A DNA stretch of 64,000 nucleotides, taken from NCBI RefSeq assembly GCF_001889605.1, contig NZ_CP018171.1, forward strand, positions 2,378,501-2,442,500, given 5' to 3'. Of this stretch, positions 28,132-36,584 are shown in pieces. The translations under genes were made by a program, and so were the position numbers. Under the pieces are notes generated by a model, which was given only the letters and a program-made list of their open reading frames with translations, had not been told where the DNA came from and made no database searches. How positions within the stretch are numbered: the first letter of the stretch is position 1; the number at the start of each line of letters is the position of its first letter. Source of the DNA: Aquibium oceanicum. GTDB taxonomy: Bacteria > Pseudomonadota > Alphaproteobacteria > Rhizobiales > Rhizobiaceae.

Positions 28132-28959
28132 CTAGTTCGGCAGACCGGGCCGGTCGAGCCCTCCCGGCGACAGCGTGAAGATTTCGCAGCCGGTATCGGT
28201 GACGCCCACCGTGTGCTCGTACTGGGCCGAGAGCGACCGGTCGCGCGTCACGGCGGTCCAGCCGTCGGACAGCACCTTCACGTGCGGACGGCCGAGATTG
28301 ATCATCGGCTCAATGGTGAAGATCATGCCGGGGCGCATCTCCACGCCCTCGTTGCGGCTGCCGTAGTGAAGGATGTTGGGCGCGTCGTGGAAGAGAAGCC
28401 CCACACCGTGGCCGCAGAAGTCGCGCACAACCGAGCACCGCTCGGCCTCGGCATAGGACTGAATGGCGGCGCCAATCGCGCCGGTCCGCTCGCCGGGCTC
28501 GACGGCGGCGATGCCGCGCATCATCGATTCGTGGGTGACCTCGAGCAGCCGCTCGGCCGCGCGCTTGATCCTTCCCACCGGATACATGCGCGAGGAATCG
28601 CCGTGCCAGCCGTCGAGGATGTAGGTGACGTCGATGTTGACGATGTCGCCCTCGCGCAGCGGCTTGGCATCCGGGATGCCGTGGCACACGACGTGGTTGA
28701 TCGACGTGCAGGACGACTTCGTGTAGCCGCGATAGTTGAGCGTCGCCGGGATCGCGCCGTGGTCCATGCCGAACTGGAAGACGAACCGGTCGATCTCTTC
28801 GGTCGTCGTGCCGGGCTGCACCATCGCGGCGAGTTCGTCGAGCGCGCGCGCCGTCAACTGGCAGGCCTTGCGCATGCCGGCGAACGCGTCCTCGTCGTAG
28901 AGCCTGATCTGCCCCGTGTTCTTCAACGGCGCGGTGGCGGCTTCCTGATAGGTGACCAT
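28132..28959 (-). CDS. map: Methionine aminopeptidase, type I
   Basis: 275-residue metalloprotease that removes the initiator methionine from new proteins. The pita-bread fold ligands are visible: Asp in DIVNIDVTYILDGWHGDSS, His in FCGHGVGLLFHDAP, Glu in FTIEPMINLG and Glu in QYEHTVGVT. The HGIPD and TKSSCTSINHVVCHG segments are also typical. The ATG at 28959 follows a GGACGGAA ribosome site. An open frame extends upstream but has no protein-like character. Confidence 0.96.
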   Translation of the reverse strand: MVTYQEAATAPLKNTGQIRLYDEDAFAGMRKACQLTARALDELAAMVQPGTTTEEIDRFVFQFGMDHGAIPATLNYRGYTKSSCTSINHVVCHGIPDAKPLREGDIVNIDVTYILDGWHGDSSRMYPVGRIKRAAERLLEVTHESMMRGIAAVEPGERTGAIGAAIQSYAEAERCSVVRDFCGHGVGLLFHDAPNILHYGSRNEGVEMRPGMIFTIEPMINLGRPHVKVLSDGWTAVTRDRSLSAQYEHTVGVTDTGCEIFTLSPGGLDRPGLPN

Positions 28960-29112
28960 TGTTCCGTCCAGTGATCCTCTGCCGGCGCGAAGCCGGACGG
29001 AGGCGAGATGTGTTCGGGAGATTTGGCATCGATGCGGCCGCGCATCAAGTGCGCAGGTGCGAAACGGCGAGGAGGCCGGCACGCCGCGGAGGGGTCGGTC
29101 GACTATCGGAGC

Positions 29113-29156
29113 AAAAAAAAGCCGGCCTCAGGATCCGTCAGATCCAAAAGGCCGGC
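29113..29156 (-). terminator. Rho-independent terminator of the DUF982 gene
   Basis: Read on the minus strand, an 8-bp stem (29149-29156 with 29121-29128) with an inner 5-bp stem (29141-29145 with 29131-29135) is followed by eight T residues (29120-29113). It lies 25 bases after the DUF982 stop codon and separates that gene from map. Confidence 0.9.
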
Positions 29157-29180
29157 CGACTGGAAGTCGGTGAAGTTATT

Positions 29181-29429
29181 CTACTGAGCCATCGGAAGCT
29201 GGGCTTCCAGGGCGGCCTGAACGAACATTTCGCGGGCCATGACCGGGGAGGCCTTGCCGCTGCTCGCGGCGCGGCAGGCGCGCGAGGCGGCTATGTACCA
29301 TTTGCCGCGGCCGTTCGGCCAGGTTTCGAGAAGTTCGGCGGCGCGCTCGGCGGTGTCGACTTCCACGACGGGGCCGTGGAGGCCCTTGCTCAACCATATC
29401 GGCTTGGGAAACTGGGTTCTCGAATGCAT
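29181..29429 (-). CDS. DUF982 family small protein
   Basis: 82-residue protein of the DUF982 family, common and often multicopy in Rhizobiales and of unknown function. The core matches the family: a strand-rich start (PIWLSKGLHGPVVEVDTAERAAELLETWP), a central GRGKWYIAASRACRAA, and a C-terminal helix VMAREMFVQAALEA. It is a single-gene transcript with its own strong terminator. Confidence 0.85.
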   Translation of the reverse strand: MHSRTQFPKPIWLSKGLHGPVVEVDTAERAAELLETWPNGRGKWYIAASRACRAASSGKASPVMAREMFVQAALEAQLPMAQ

Positions 29430-29754
29430 GGGCCTGCTCCGCTCGACTGTCTGGCTTTAAGAATGCTTAACGGGGAACTCGGTTCCATCCGCCAGGAGGT
29501 TTTCGACGGGTTCGAATGGCGGAAACCGGAAGGCACCGGATCCGGCCGCGTCGCACTAAGGAATGCCGAGGCAGATCGGGTCGTCCGAGGCGTGGATAGC
29601 GAATTCACGACGGCGCGACAAAACTGTTACGAAACGGGTCTATTGGATTCCGGTATCGGATCGACGGATGCGTTTCCCCGACGTAAGGTGTCAAAAAAAC
29701 AGAATCGGGAGGCGCGTCAGGGCGAGTTTCATTGGAGCAATGAAGGTCGAACGA
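29430..29754. other. Divergent intergenic region, about 325 bp
   Basis: This spacer separates the divergent DUF982 gene and the SinR/Cas2-like gene, so promoters for both should lie here. A small palindrome TTAAG-AATG-CTTAA (29457-29470) lies 28 bases upstream of the DUF982 start. No convincing -35/-10 pair, RNA gene or small coding region was found. Confidence 0.4.
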
Positions 29755-30237
29755 ATGAATACATACGCAGTTGCCGTCTACTACCGGTTCGACGACACCT
29801 ACCTGAAGCGCTACGACGGGCTCGTCGGCATGCTCGCTTCCTATGCCGAAGTCTGGATGGAAGCGCCATCGATGTTCCTGCTGCGGACCGACGAGAAGCT
29901 CGCGACGGTCGAGAACAAGATCCGCAAGGCCGGTTTCCAGCCCGAAACGGACATCCTGATCGTGATCGACGTGACGGGCCGGGAAGCCCGGTATGCGGGG
30001 CACATCGAACACAAAGACAGGCTGGAAAAAATCCTGCCCGCCCAGAAGGCGACGGAGCACCCGGAATACCCGTTCCTACAGAACGGCGGCAAGTGGGCGA
30101 CCGGCGAGTGGGAAACCCGGATCGACCGGCAAGATGCCGCGGCTGGGGATATGCCGAGGCGACATGGCTTCTCGGTCGCGGTCCATCCTCAGTTCGGCTT
30201 CAAGAATTTCGGCCGTCCGTTCGATCCGCGGCAATGA
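29755..30237 (+). CDS. Small protein with a predicted SinR/Cas2-like ferredoxin fold, function unknown
   Basis: 160 residues. The first about 85 residues show a strand-helix-strand pattern resembling the small SinR/Cas2-like fold: a first strand TYAVAVYYRF, a helix with LVGMLASYAEVWMEA, a strand SMFLLRTDEK, a helix TVENKIRKAG, and a strand DILIVIDVTGREARYAG. Residues after about 90 look unstructured and lack similarity I recognise. The ATG at 29755 is favoured by AAGG eight bases upstream; the ATG at 29740 is an alternative. No CRISPR array or other cas gene is near, so this is not a CRISPR Cas2. Fold assignment is by eye and function is unknown. Confidence 0.6.
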   Translation: MNTYAVAVYYRFDDTYLKRYDGLVGMLASYAEVWMEAPSMFLLRTDEKLATVENKIRKAGFQPETDILIVIDVTGREARYAGHIEHKDRLEKILPAQKATEHPEYPFLQNGGKWATGEWETRIDRQDAAAGDMPRRHGFSVAVHPQFGFKNFGRPFDPRQ

Positions 30238-30304
30238 AGGCCTCCATGGCAGTATCGGCGGCGTCTGGCGGCCGGTTGCTGCGAAGGGTGGCGGCGATCG
30301 TCGC

Positions 30305-30562
30305 CTATTCTTCCTGCGAAGGCGGGACCGCCGGGCGTCCTTCGAAATAGCCGAACTGGAGGTAGTGCTCCGTGGCCGTCTTGAAGGCCCCAAGCTCGAT
30401 CGCCGCCGCGACATCGGGATTATCCGCCAGGTAGGCTTCCTCGTCGATCGTCACTTTGGGTTGGATGGAAAGGACGAATCGCCGGAATTCCTGCGCGCTG
30501 ACAACGTATTGGACGATCTGGTCGCCATCGCGGATTACCTCGTGGATCGTGGGCGGTGTCAT
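30305..30562 (-). CDS. Small protein with NPDVA/HYLxxGxxEGR motif, function unknown
   Basis: 85-residue protein with an excellent ribosome site (GGGAGG eight bases before the ATG). The C-terminal half holds YLADNPDVAAAIELG followed by ATEHYLQFGYFEGR, a short motif I recognise as a recurring module in much larger secreted, calcium-binding or glycan-related proteins. Here it stands almost alone behind about 40 residues of unknown character. There is no signal peptide or membrane segment. Confidence 0.65.
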   Translation of the reverse strand: MTPPTIHEVIRDGDQIVQYVVSAQEFRRFVLSIQPKVTIDEEAYLADNPDVAAAIELGAFKTATEHYLQFGYFEGRPAVPPSQEE

Positions 30563-30927
30563 GTTTCTGCCTCCCTTTTTTTCTTTTTCTAGCGCCTGGC
30601 GCGGTGGAGAAAATCCCGTTACGGCCACGCCGTGATCTTCGCCAATAGTTTTCTTGCCCGGAAATAAACAATTCCGTGATCGCGGAGGCGCCGTTCCGTC
30701 TCACGCGAACGGGGCAAGAATGCCACATTACGAGGGTGTCAAACGTCGAAAGCGCGTGTTTGATCCCGAGTGCGCAGTTCGAATGTTAGACACGGGTGCG
30801 GCGTTCAAGGTCAACCGGCGCGGCCTCCTGCACGTATCGGATTGCACTGGCAAGGAGTTAGACGGCTGCCAACAGAGCAACGGCTGGAGCACGGAGCCGG
30901 ATTTTCCTCCCGTCCGATAGATGCGAG
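30563..30927. other. Intergenic region, about 365 bp
   Basis: It lies between the HTH regulator stop and the start of the 85-residue protein, both on the minus strand, so it should hold that protein's promoter. A T-rich run on the minus strand (near 30660-30670) could be part of one. A plus-strand open frame of about 88 codons crosses it, but its composition is not protein-like and it has no good ribosome site. I see nothing else to support. Confidence 0.35.
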
Positions 30928-31734
30928 CTACGACTGCTCGACCTCGAGGACGAAAGCGGTGGGCGGGATTTCGTTTCGGACGAGGTTTGCGACACTCGGA
31001 TCCATGTCGGCGGGATCGAAGATTCCGGTGCCCTGCAGGGCCTTGCGGATGTCGATGTGGCGGCCAAGATAGCGAAGCAGGACCTTTGAGGCGCCGGGCT
31101 GGCGTCCCCGCCGGACCGGCCCGCCGGTCTGGATGCCGAGAAGATCGCCGACATCGGCCCGGTAGGAGGGATAGAGGGTCATCTGCGTGATGGAGCTCTT
31201 CATCAGGGCGTCGTGCTCGACGATGTAGATCCGGTTGGCGAGCAGGAACGCCGCGCCCAGATACTTGGCCACGCTGTGGACGGACTGGCCTTCGCGGACG
31301 CGGGCGCGTTCGACGTTTTTCCAGAAGTAGCGCCCGTCGGCGGCCGTGATGGCCGCGAGTGAGCGCGTGATGCGGCCCGGTCGGCCGAAGGAATAGAAGT
31401 AGCGGTAGTAGTAGCCGACATAGTGGTCGAGCGGTCCGCTTGCGGCAAACAGGTCCTCCACGAAACCGTAGGCCTCGTGGCGCGACATGTCGGCGCCCGC
31501 CGGACGTCGCAGCGAGACGATCTCGCGGAACTGGCGCGGGTCGAGTAGGATCTCGGCCTCGGTCACCCCCCAGTGGTCGCATATCCGGCGCATGTTGTGA
31601 CGAGACGGCCGCGACGTGCCGGCGAGATATCGGTTGAACTGCTGCCGGTTGATCGCAAGACGTCGGCAGACATCGGCGATCGAGACATGAAATCCGCACA
31701 GGAATTGAAGGTTGTGGGCAAAATCGTCACGCAT
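30928..31734 (-). CDS. XRE-type helix-turn-helix regulator with large C-terminal domain
   Basis: 268 residues. An N-terminal helix-turn-helix is seen at about residues 17-45 (SIADVCRRLAINRQQFNRYLAGTSRPSRHNMRRIC). The remaining about 200 residues form an unrecognised domain rich in aromatic residues (HYVGYYYRYFYSFGRPGR), possibly an effector-binding part. It is divergent from the hydrolase/ABC-importer operon with 108 bases between start codons, the usual arrangement for a local regulator of that operon. The regulated target is inferred from position only. Confidence 0.75.
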   Translation of the reverse strand: MRDDFAHNLQFLCGFHVSIADVCRRLAINRQQFNRYLAGTSRPSRHNMRRICDHWGVTEAEILLDPRQFREIVSLRRPAGADMSRHEAYGFVEDLFAASGPLDHYVGYYYRYFYSFGRPGRITRSLAAITAADGRYFWKNVERARVREGQSVHSVAKYLGAAFLLANRIYIVEHDALMKSSITQMTLYPSYRADVGDLLGIQTGGPVRRGRQPGASKVLLRYLGRHIDIRKALQGTGIFDPADMDPSVANLVRNEIPPTAFVLEVEQS

Positions 31735-31842
31735 GCCCCATTCGCTACCTGAAGCGTTGAAAGTGTCAACCCGCGAATGAATGCGAAATTGCGTGACTCG
31801 CGCGACCGGGACTTAATGCAGCGGTCGATCGAGGGATGTTGC

Positions 31843-33864
31843 ATGCGCGTCAGGACGGACTTTCCATTCGCGGTTCGCGAGATCGAGCATCTGGACATTC
31901 CGATGCCCGACGGATGCCGGCTCGCCGCTCGCATCTGGATGCCCGAAGGCGCGGAAGGCGCGCCCGTCCCCGCGATCCTCGAGTATCTACCTTATCGGAA
32001 GAACGACCTGACGCTGCGGCGCGATGCGATGACCGGCCCCTATATGGCGGGCCACGGCTATGCCTACGTCCGCCTCGACCTGCGCGGCAGCGGCGACTCC
32101 GACGGTGTGATGGCGGACGAGTACCTGGCGCAGGAACTCGAAGACGGTGTGGAGGCCATTGGCTGGATCGCCGCGCAGCCGTGGTGCGACGGAAATGTCG
32201 GCATCGTGGGGATTTCGTGGGGCGGCTTCAACGGCTTGCAGATCGCCTATCTCCAGCCGCCCGCGCTCAAGGCCGTGCTGACGCTCTGTTCGACCGACGA
32301 CCGCTACGCCGACGACGTCCATTACATGGGCGGGGCCCTCCTGGTGGACAATCTAGCCTGGGCTTCGCAGATGTTCTGGCGCAACACCCTGCCGCCGGAC
32401 CCGCGGAACCGACCCGACGACTGGCGCGACCTGTGGCGGCAGCGGCTGGAGAAGAACGGCCTGTGGGTGGAGAACTGGCTCGAGCACCAGACCCGCGACG
32501 CCTTCTGGAAGCATGGATCGATCTGCGAAGACTTTTCCCGCGTCACCATCCCCGTCTACGCGGTCGGCGGCTGGGCCGACGGTTATTGCCGGGCGGTATT
32601 CCGCCTCATGCAAGGCCTCTCGGGCCCGCGCAAGGGGCTGGTCGGGCCCTGGGCGCACGCCTATCCGCACATCGCCCGTCCGGGTCCGGCGATCGGATTC
32701 CTGCAGGAATCGCTGCGCTGGTGGGACCACTGGCTGAAAGGCCACGACACCGGCATCATGGACGAACCGATGCTGCGGCTCTTCATGCAGGATCCTGCCC
32801 TGCCGCAGACGAGCTACGAGGGCCGCGAAGGACGCTGGGTCGCCGAACCGTCGTGGCCGTCACCGAACGTCGAGCCGACACGCTACGCAGTGTCCCCCGA
32901 CATGCGCCTTAGCCCGGACGGCCAGGGAGAGGACGCGATGTTTGAGGTGCGCTCCCCCTTCACGGTCGGTATGGCCGCCGGCAAATGGTGTTCCTACGCG
33001 GTCCCGGGCGACCAGCCGGGCGACCAGCGGACCGAGGATTGCGGGAGCCTCGTTTTCGAGACCGAGCCTCTGGCGGAGGCGATCGAGATCGCGGGCGATC
33101 CGGTCGTGGAACTGCGTGTCGCCGCCGACTGTAGCGTGGCGCAGGTGGCGGTCCGCCTGGTCGACGTCCATCCCGGTGGAGCTGCGACGCGCGTCAGCTA
33201 CGGCGTGCTGAACCTCACCCATCGCAACGGCCACGAGGAGCCGGAACCGCTCTCGCCGGGCGAATTCCAGGACGTGCGCGTGCAGATGAAACACGTGGCG
33301 CAGCGTTTCCCGGCCGGACACCGGATAAGGCTCTCGATCTCGAGCAGCTACTTCCCGATCATCTGGCCGTCTCCCGAGGCCGTGACGCTGACGGTGCAGA
33401 CCGGCGGCACCGCGCTCATCCTTCCCGTCCGGCCCGAGCGCCCAGAGGATGCCTCGCTGCGTCCCTTCGAGGACCCGGAAGCGGCCGCGCCGCTGGAGAT
33501 CGAGGAGATTTCGCCCGCCGACGTCAGGGCACAGGTGACGCACGACCTGATCAGCGGTCGCGCCGTTATGGAGACGACGGAGACGTCGGGCATGTTCCGC
33601 ATCGTCGACAACGACCTCACGATCTCGAAGACGGGACGGGAGCGGTACGGCATCGACGGGAGCGGGCCGGGCAGCGTTTCCGGCGACGTCGACTGGACGG
33701 TCGAGCTCTCGCGCGGCGACTGGCACTTTCGTTCGATCACCGAGACGAACCTCACCTCCGACGAAAACGCCTTCCGGATCCGCGCCAGGTTGCGGGCCTG
33801 GGAGGGAGACGAACTCATGCACGAGCAGGAATGGGACCGCACGATCCCCAGGCGACTGGTGTGA
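31843..33864 (+). CDS. CocE/NonD-family alpha/beta hydrolase (X-Pro dipeptidyl-peptidase-like)
   Basis: 673-residue hydrolase of the S15/CocE family. The N-terminal alpha/beta domain has the nucleophile Ser125 in VGISWGGFNG, an acid in VGGWADGY and the His in PWAHAYPH. The C-terminal half is the jelly-roll domain of this family (GDPVVELRVAADC... to HRIRLSISSSYFPIIWPSP). The family includes cocaine esterase, glutaryl-7-ACA acylases and X-Pro peptidases, so the natural substrate is not fixed by sequence. The ATG at 31843 follows GAGGG at good spacing. The peptide-type importer immediately downstream suggests it acts on the imported compound, with no signal peptide, in the cytoplasm. Confidence 0.88.
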   Translation: MRVRTDFPFAVREIEHLDIPMPDGCRLAARIWMPEGAEGAPVPAILEYLPYRKNDLTLRRDAMTGPYMAGHGYAYVRLDLRGSGDSDGVMADEYLAQELEDGVEAIGWIAAQPWCDGNVGIVGISWGGFNGLQIAYLQPPALKAVLTLCSTDDRYADDVHYMGGALLVDNLAWASQMFWRNTLPPDPRNRPDDWRDLWRQRLEKNGLWVENWLEHQTRDAFWKHGSICEDFSRVTIPVYAVGGWADGYCRAVFRLMQGLSGPRKGLVGPWAHAYPHIARPGPAIGFLQESLRWWDHWLKGHDTGIMDEPMLRLFMQDPALPQTSYEGREGRWVAEPSWPSPNVEPTRYAVSPDMRLSPDGQGEDAMFEVRSPFTVGMAAGKWCSYAVPGDQPGDQRTEDCGSLVFETEPLAEAIEIAGDPVVELRVAADCSVAQVAVRLVDVHPGGAATRVSYGVLNLTHRNGHEEPEPLSPGEFQDVRVQMKHVAQRFPAGHRIRLSISSSYFPIIWPSPEAVTLTVQTGGTALILPVRPERPEDASLRPFEDPEAAAPLEIEEISPADVRAQVTHDLISGRAVMETTETSGMFRIVDNDLTISKTGRERYGIDGSGPGSVSGDVDWTVELSRGDWHFRSITETNLTSDENAFRIRARLRAWEGDELMHEQEWDRTIPRRLV

Positions 33865-33956
33865 CGTAGCACGACATAGGGATTGCAGGCGGCGGCCGAG
33901 GCAGGACGCCCGTGACGCTTCTCTCAGACAATCGAGCAACCAGGGGAACGAAGGAA

Positions 33957-35504
33957 ATGAAAACGACACATCCGACACGGCGAAGCTTCCTGGCGGGAAC
34001 GGCCGCCCTCGGCGTGGCAGGCACAGCGGGATTTCCGCGCTGGGCATTCGCACAGGAACGCGTGCTGCGGCTGCGCTACGATGGAGACGCGACGATTCTC
34101 GATCCCGGATACATGATCGGGGGCACCGACGTAGAGACGCAGAAGCAGTGTCTGCCGTTCCTGACCGAGTACGTCGTAAAGGACGGCACCGTCTCATGGC
34201 AGCCGACCTACTACGTCAAGAAGTTCGAACAGCGCGATCCGACGCATCTCGACTTCGAACTCGAGGACTTCCTCGAGTGGAGCGGCGGCCACGGGCCGGT
34301 GACCGCAGCGGACGTGAAATACTCGCTCGAGCGCATGAAGACCACCGACTGGTCGGGCTACTACGACGCGATGGACCACGTCGAGGTGACGGGCGAACGC
34401 ACCGGCACCATCGTTCTGTCTCAGCCGTTCGCGCCCTTCATCATCGTGACGCTGTGCCATGGCACCGGCGCCATCCTCAGCGAAAAGGCCATGAAGGAGG
34501 TCGGCGAGAAGTTCACGACCGAATTCCCCGCCATCGCCGGCCCGTACCTCTACGAGCACATCCCCGGCCAGCGCGTCATCTTCACCAGCGACCCGAATTG
34601 GAAGGGTCCGAAGCCGGATTTCGACCGGGTCGACTGCCACATCATTACCGAGGTCAAGGCGGCCGAGCTGGCCTTCGAGGCGGGCGAGCTCGACTGCACC
34701 GAAATCGGTGCCGACACGCTGGCGCGCTACAACGCCGCCCTGCCTGAAGATGCCAAGCTGACCGTGGCGGGCGAACTTCAGTACATGTGGCTCGGGATGA
34801 ACACCGACCATCCGAAGCTGAAGGACAAGAACGTCCGGCGCGCCATCCAGCACGCGGTCGACGTCGATGCCATCATTCAGGGCGCCTATTCGGGCACGAC
34901 CGCCAAGTCCAACGGCATCGTCTGCCCGGGACTGGTCGGCCATCGCGATGCCACGAAGTTCTACAGCTACGATCCCGACAAGGCCCGGCAGCTGCTGGAA
35001 GAAGCGGGCGTCTCGGACCTGACGCTCCGCCTCCAGACCCTGAACAACCAGGAGCGCATGCTGACGGCACAGATCATCCAGGCCAACCTAGGCGCAATCG
35101 GCATCACCGTCGAAATCCTGCCGCTGGACAGCGGACCGTTCTGGGACGCGGGCATGGAGGACAAGGGCGACGCCTGGAAGGACATCGAGCTGCACATCAT
35201 GCGCTTCAGCAGTCAGCCCGATCCCTACGAAGCGATGCAGTGGTTCGTTTCCGACCAGGTCGGCGTGTGGAACTGGGAGCGCTGGTCCGATCCCGAGTTC
35301 GATGCGCTCTACAAGGAGGGCATCGCCGAGAGCGACCCGGCCAAACGCGCCGAGATCTACCTGCGCATGCAGGACATCATGGAGGAGACCGGCGCCTACG
35401 TCTGGATCAACCACGAGCCGGAGCCCTATGCCCACCGCGCGTCGATCGAGATATCCTCTGCGCCTTCGGGCGAGCTGGACTATCGGCGCTTCAAGCAACT
35501 CTGA
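33957..35504 (+). CDS. ABC transporter substrate-binding protein, family 5 (peptide/opine/nickel type)
   Basis: 515-residue periplasmic binding protein. A Tat-type signal (RRSFL at residues 8-12, then a hydrophobic stretch ending WAFAQE) directs export. The body has family 5 features: DVKYSLERMK, the GPYLYEHIPG region, NVRRAIQHAVDVDAI and the closing domain with MQDIMEETGAYVWI. The ligand cannot be told from sequence; dipeptides, oligopeptides or peptide-like amides are typical. GAAGGA lies just ahead of the ATG. A strong hairpin follows the stop, before the permease genes. Confidence 0.92.
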   Translation: MKTTHPTRRSFLAGTAALGVAGTAGFPRWAFAQERVLRLRYDGDATILDPGYMIGGTDVETQKQCLPFLTEYVVKDGTVSWQPTYYVKKFEQRDPTHLDFELEDFLEWSGGHGPVTAADVKYSLERMKTTDWSGYYDAMDHVEVTGERTGTIVLSQPFAPFIIVTLCHGTGAILSEKAMKEVGEKFTTEFPAIAGPYLYEHIPGQRVIFTSDPNWKGPKPDFDRVDCHIITEVKAAELAFEAGELDCTEIGADTLARYNAALPEDAKLTVAGELQYMWLGMNTDHPKLKDKNVRRAIQHAVDVDAIIQGAYSGTTAKSNGIVCPGLVGHRDATKFYSYDPDKARQLLEEAGVSDLTLRLQTLNNQERMLTAQIIQANLGAIGITVEILPLDSGPFWDAGMEDKGDAWKDIELHIMRFSSQPDPYEAMQWFVSDQVGVWNWERWSDPEFDALYKEGIAESDPAKRAEIYLRMQDIMEETGAYVWINHEPEPYAHRASIEISSAPSGELDYRRFKQL

Positions 35505-35509
35505 TCGGC

Positions 35510-35537
35510 AGCCGGCCGCTCGCAGGAGCGGCCGGCT
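35510..35537 (+). repeat. Strong hairpin between binding-protein and permease genes
   Basis: A perfect 12-bp stem (35510-35521 with 35526-35537) around a 4-base loop sits six bases after the stop codon. Only two T residues follow, so it is better suited to protecting the 3' end of the binding-protein mRNA, or to partial attenuation, than to full termination. It would keep the binding protein in excess over the permease. Confidence 0.6.
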
Positions 35538-35639
35538 TTCCAGGCAAACCATGCGACAGACGATGCTCAACCGCCGCGACGACAACCGGATTTCCGTATC
35601 CGGACGCATCGCCTTGCGAACAGGCGAGAGAGCGGCGGG

Positions 35640-36584
35640 ATGACGCTTTATCTCGTCAAGCGGGTCGGCCTGTCGCTGGCCATCGTGTTCTCGGTGGTGC
35701 TGCTTCTCTTCTCGCTCCTGCATGTCATTCCCGGCGACCCCGCCACCATCGCGCTCGGACCGCGCGCGACGCCCGAGGTGGTCGAGCGGTACCGGGAACG
35801 CATGCATCTCGACGAGCCGCTCGTCACCCAGTTTGTGCTGTTCATCGGCAACGTCGCGCGCGGCGATCTCGGCACCGACGTGTTTTCCGGACGCAGCGTC
35901 GGCCTGATGGTCTGGGAGCAACTCGGCTTCACGCTCGCGCTGGTGTTTGCCGGCCTCGGCTGGGCGGTGCTCGTGGGCATACCGCTTGGCGTGCTCGCCG
36001 CGGTGCGTCCGGGCAGTTGGTTCGACCGCGCCACGGGCGTGCTTTCGGTCGCGACGATCGCGATCCCGTCCTTCCTCGTGTCGATCTGGGCCCTGCTGGT
36101 CTTCTCGATCTGGCTGCGCTGGCTACCGGCGATCGGGGCAGGGGAGCCGGGCGACACGCTCGATCAATTGAGCCATCTGGTCCTGCCCGCCTTCGCGGTC
36201 GGGCTGGGCTGGGTCGGATATCTGGCGAGGATGGTGCGCGCGTCGATGCTGGAGGTCATGGGCGAAAGCTACATCCGCGCCGCCCGCGCCTTCGGCATCC
36301 GCCCGCGGAAGATCGTCTTCCGATATGCGTTGCGCATCGCGATCCTGCCGACGATCACGCTGGTGGGCCTCGGATTCAGCGGGCTCCTGTCGGGCGTCGT
36401 GTTCGCCGAGGTGATCTTCGCGCGACCGGGCATCGGCAAGCTGATCTACGACACCGTCCTCAACCGCAATTTTCCCGTCGTCCAGGGCGCCGTCATTGTG
36501 GCGACCTCGCTCTACCTCGTCATCACCCTCGTTTCCGATCTCGTCGTCGCGATGCTGGATCCCCGTGTCCGTGAATCCCTCTGA
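35640..36584 (+). CDS. ABC transporter permease, DppB type
   Basis: 314-residue inner-membrane permease with about six membrane segments. The N-terminal YLVKRVGLSLAIVF...LLHVIPGDPA and the EAA loop MGESYIRAARAFGIRPRKIVFRYALR are typical of DppB/OppB subunits. It is the first of the translocation genes and overlaps the next one by about 20 bases. Confidence 0.94.
   Translation: MTLYLVKRVGLSLAIVFSVVLLLFSLLHVIPGDPATIALGPRATPEVVERYRERMHLDEPLVTQFVLFIGNVARGDLGTDVFSGRSVGLMVWEQLGFTLALVFAGLGWAVLVGIPLGVLAAVRPGSWFDRATGVLSVATIAIPSFLVSIWALLVFSIWLRWLPAIGAGEPGDTLDQLSHLVLPAFAVGLGWVGYLARMVRASMLEVMGESYIRAARAFGIRPRKIVFRYALRIAILPTITLVGLGFSGLLSGVVFAEVIFARPGIGKLIYDTVLNRNFPVVQGAVIVATSLYLVITLVSDLVVAMLDPRVRESL

Noticed and set aside
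29755-30237. CRISPR-associated Cas2
   Set aside because: Only the fold is similar; no repeats, cas1 or other cas genes are in the window.
30654-30920. Possible 88-codon plus-strand gene upstream of the HTH regulator's end
   Set aside because: No good ribosome site, no recognisable features, and biased composition.
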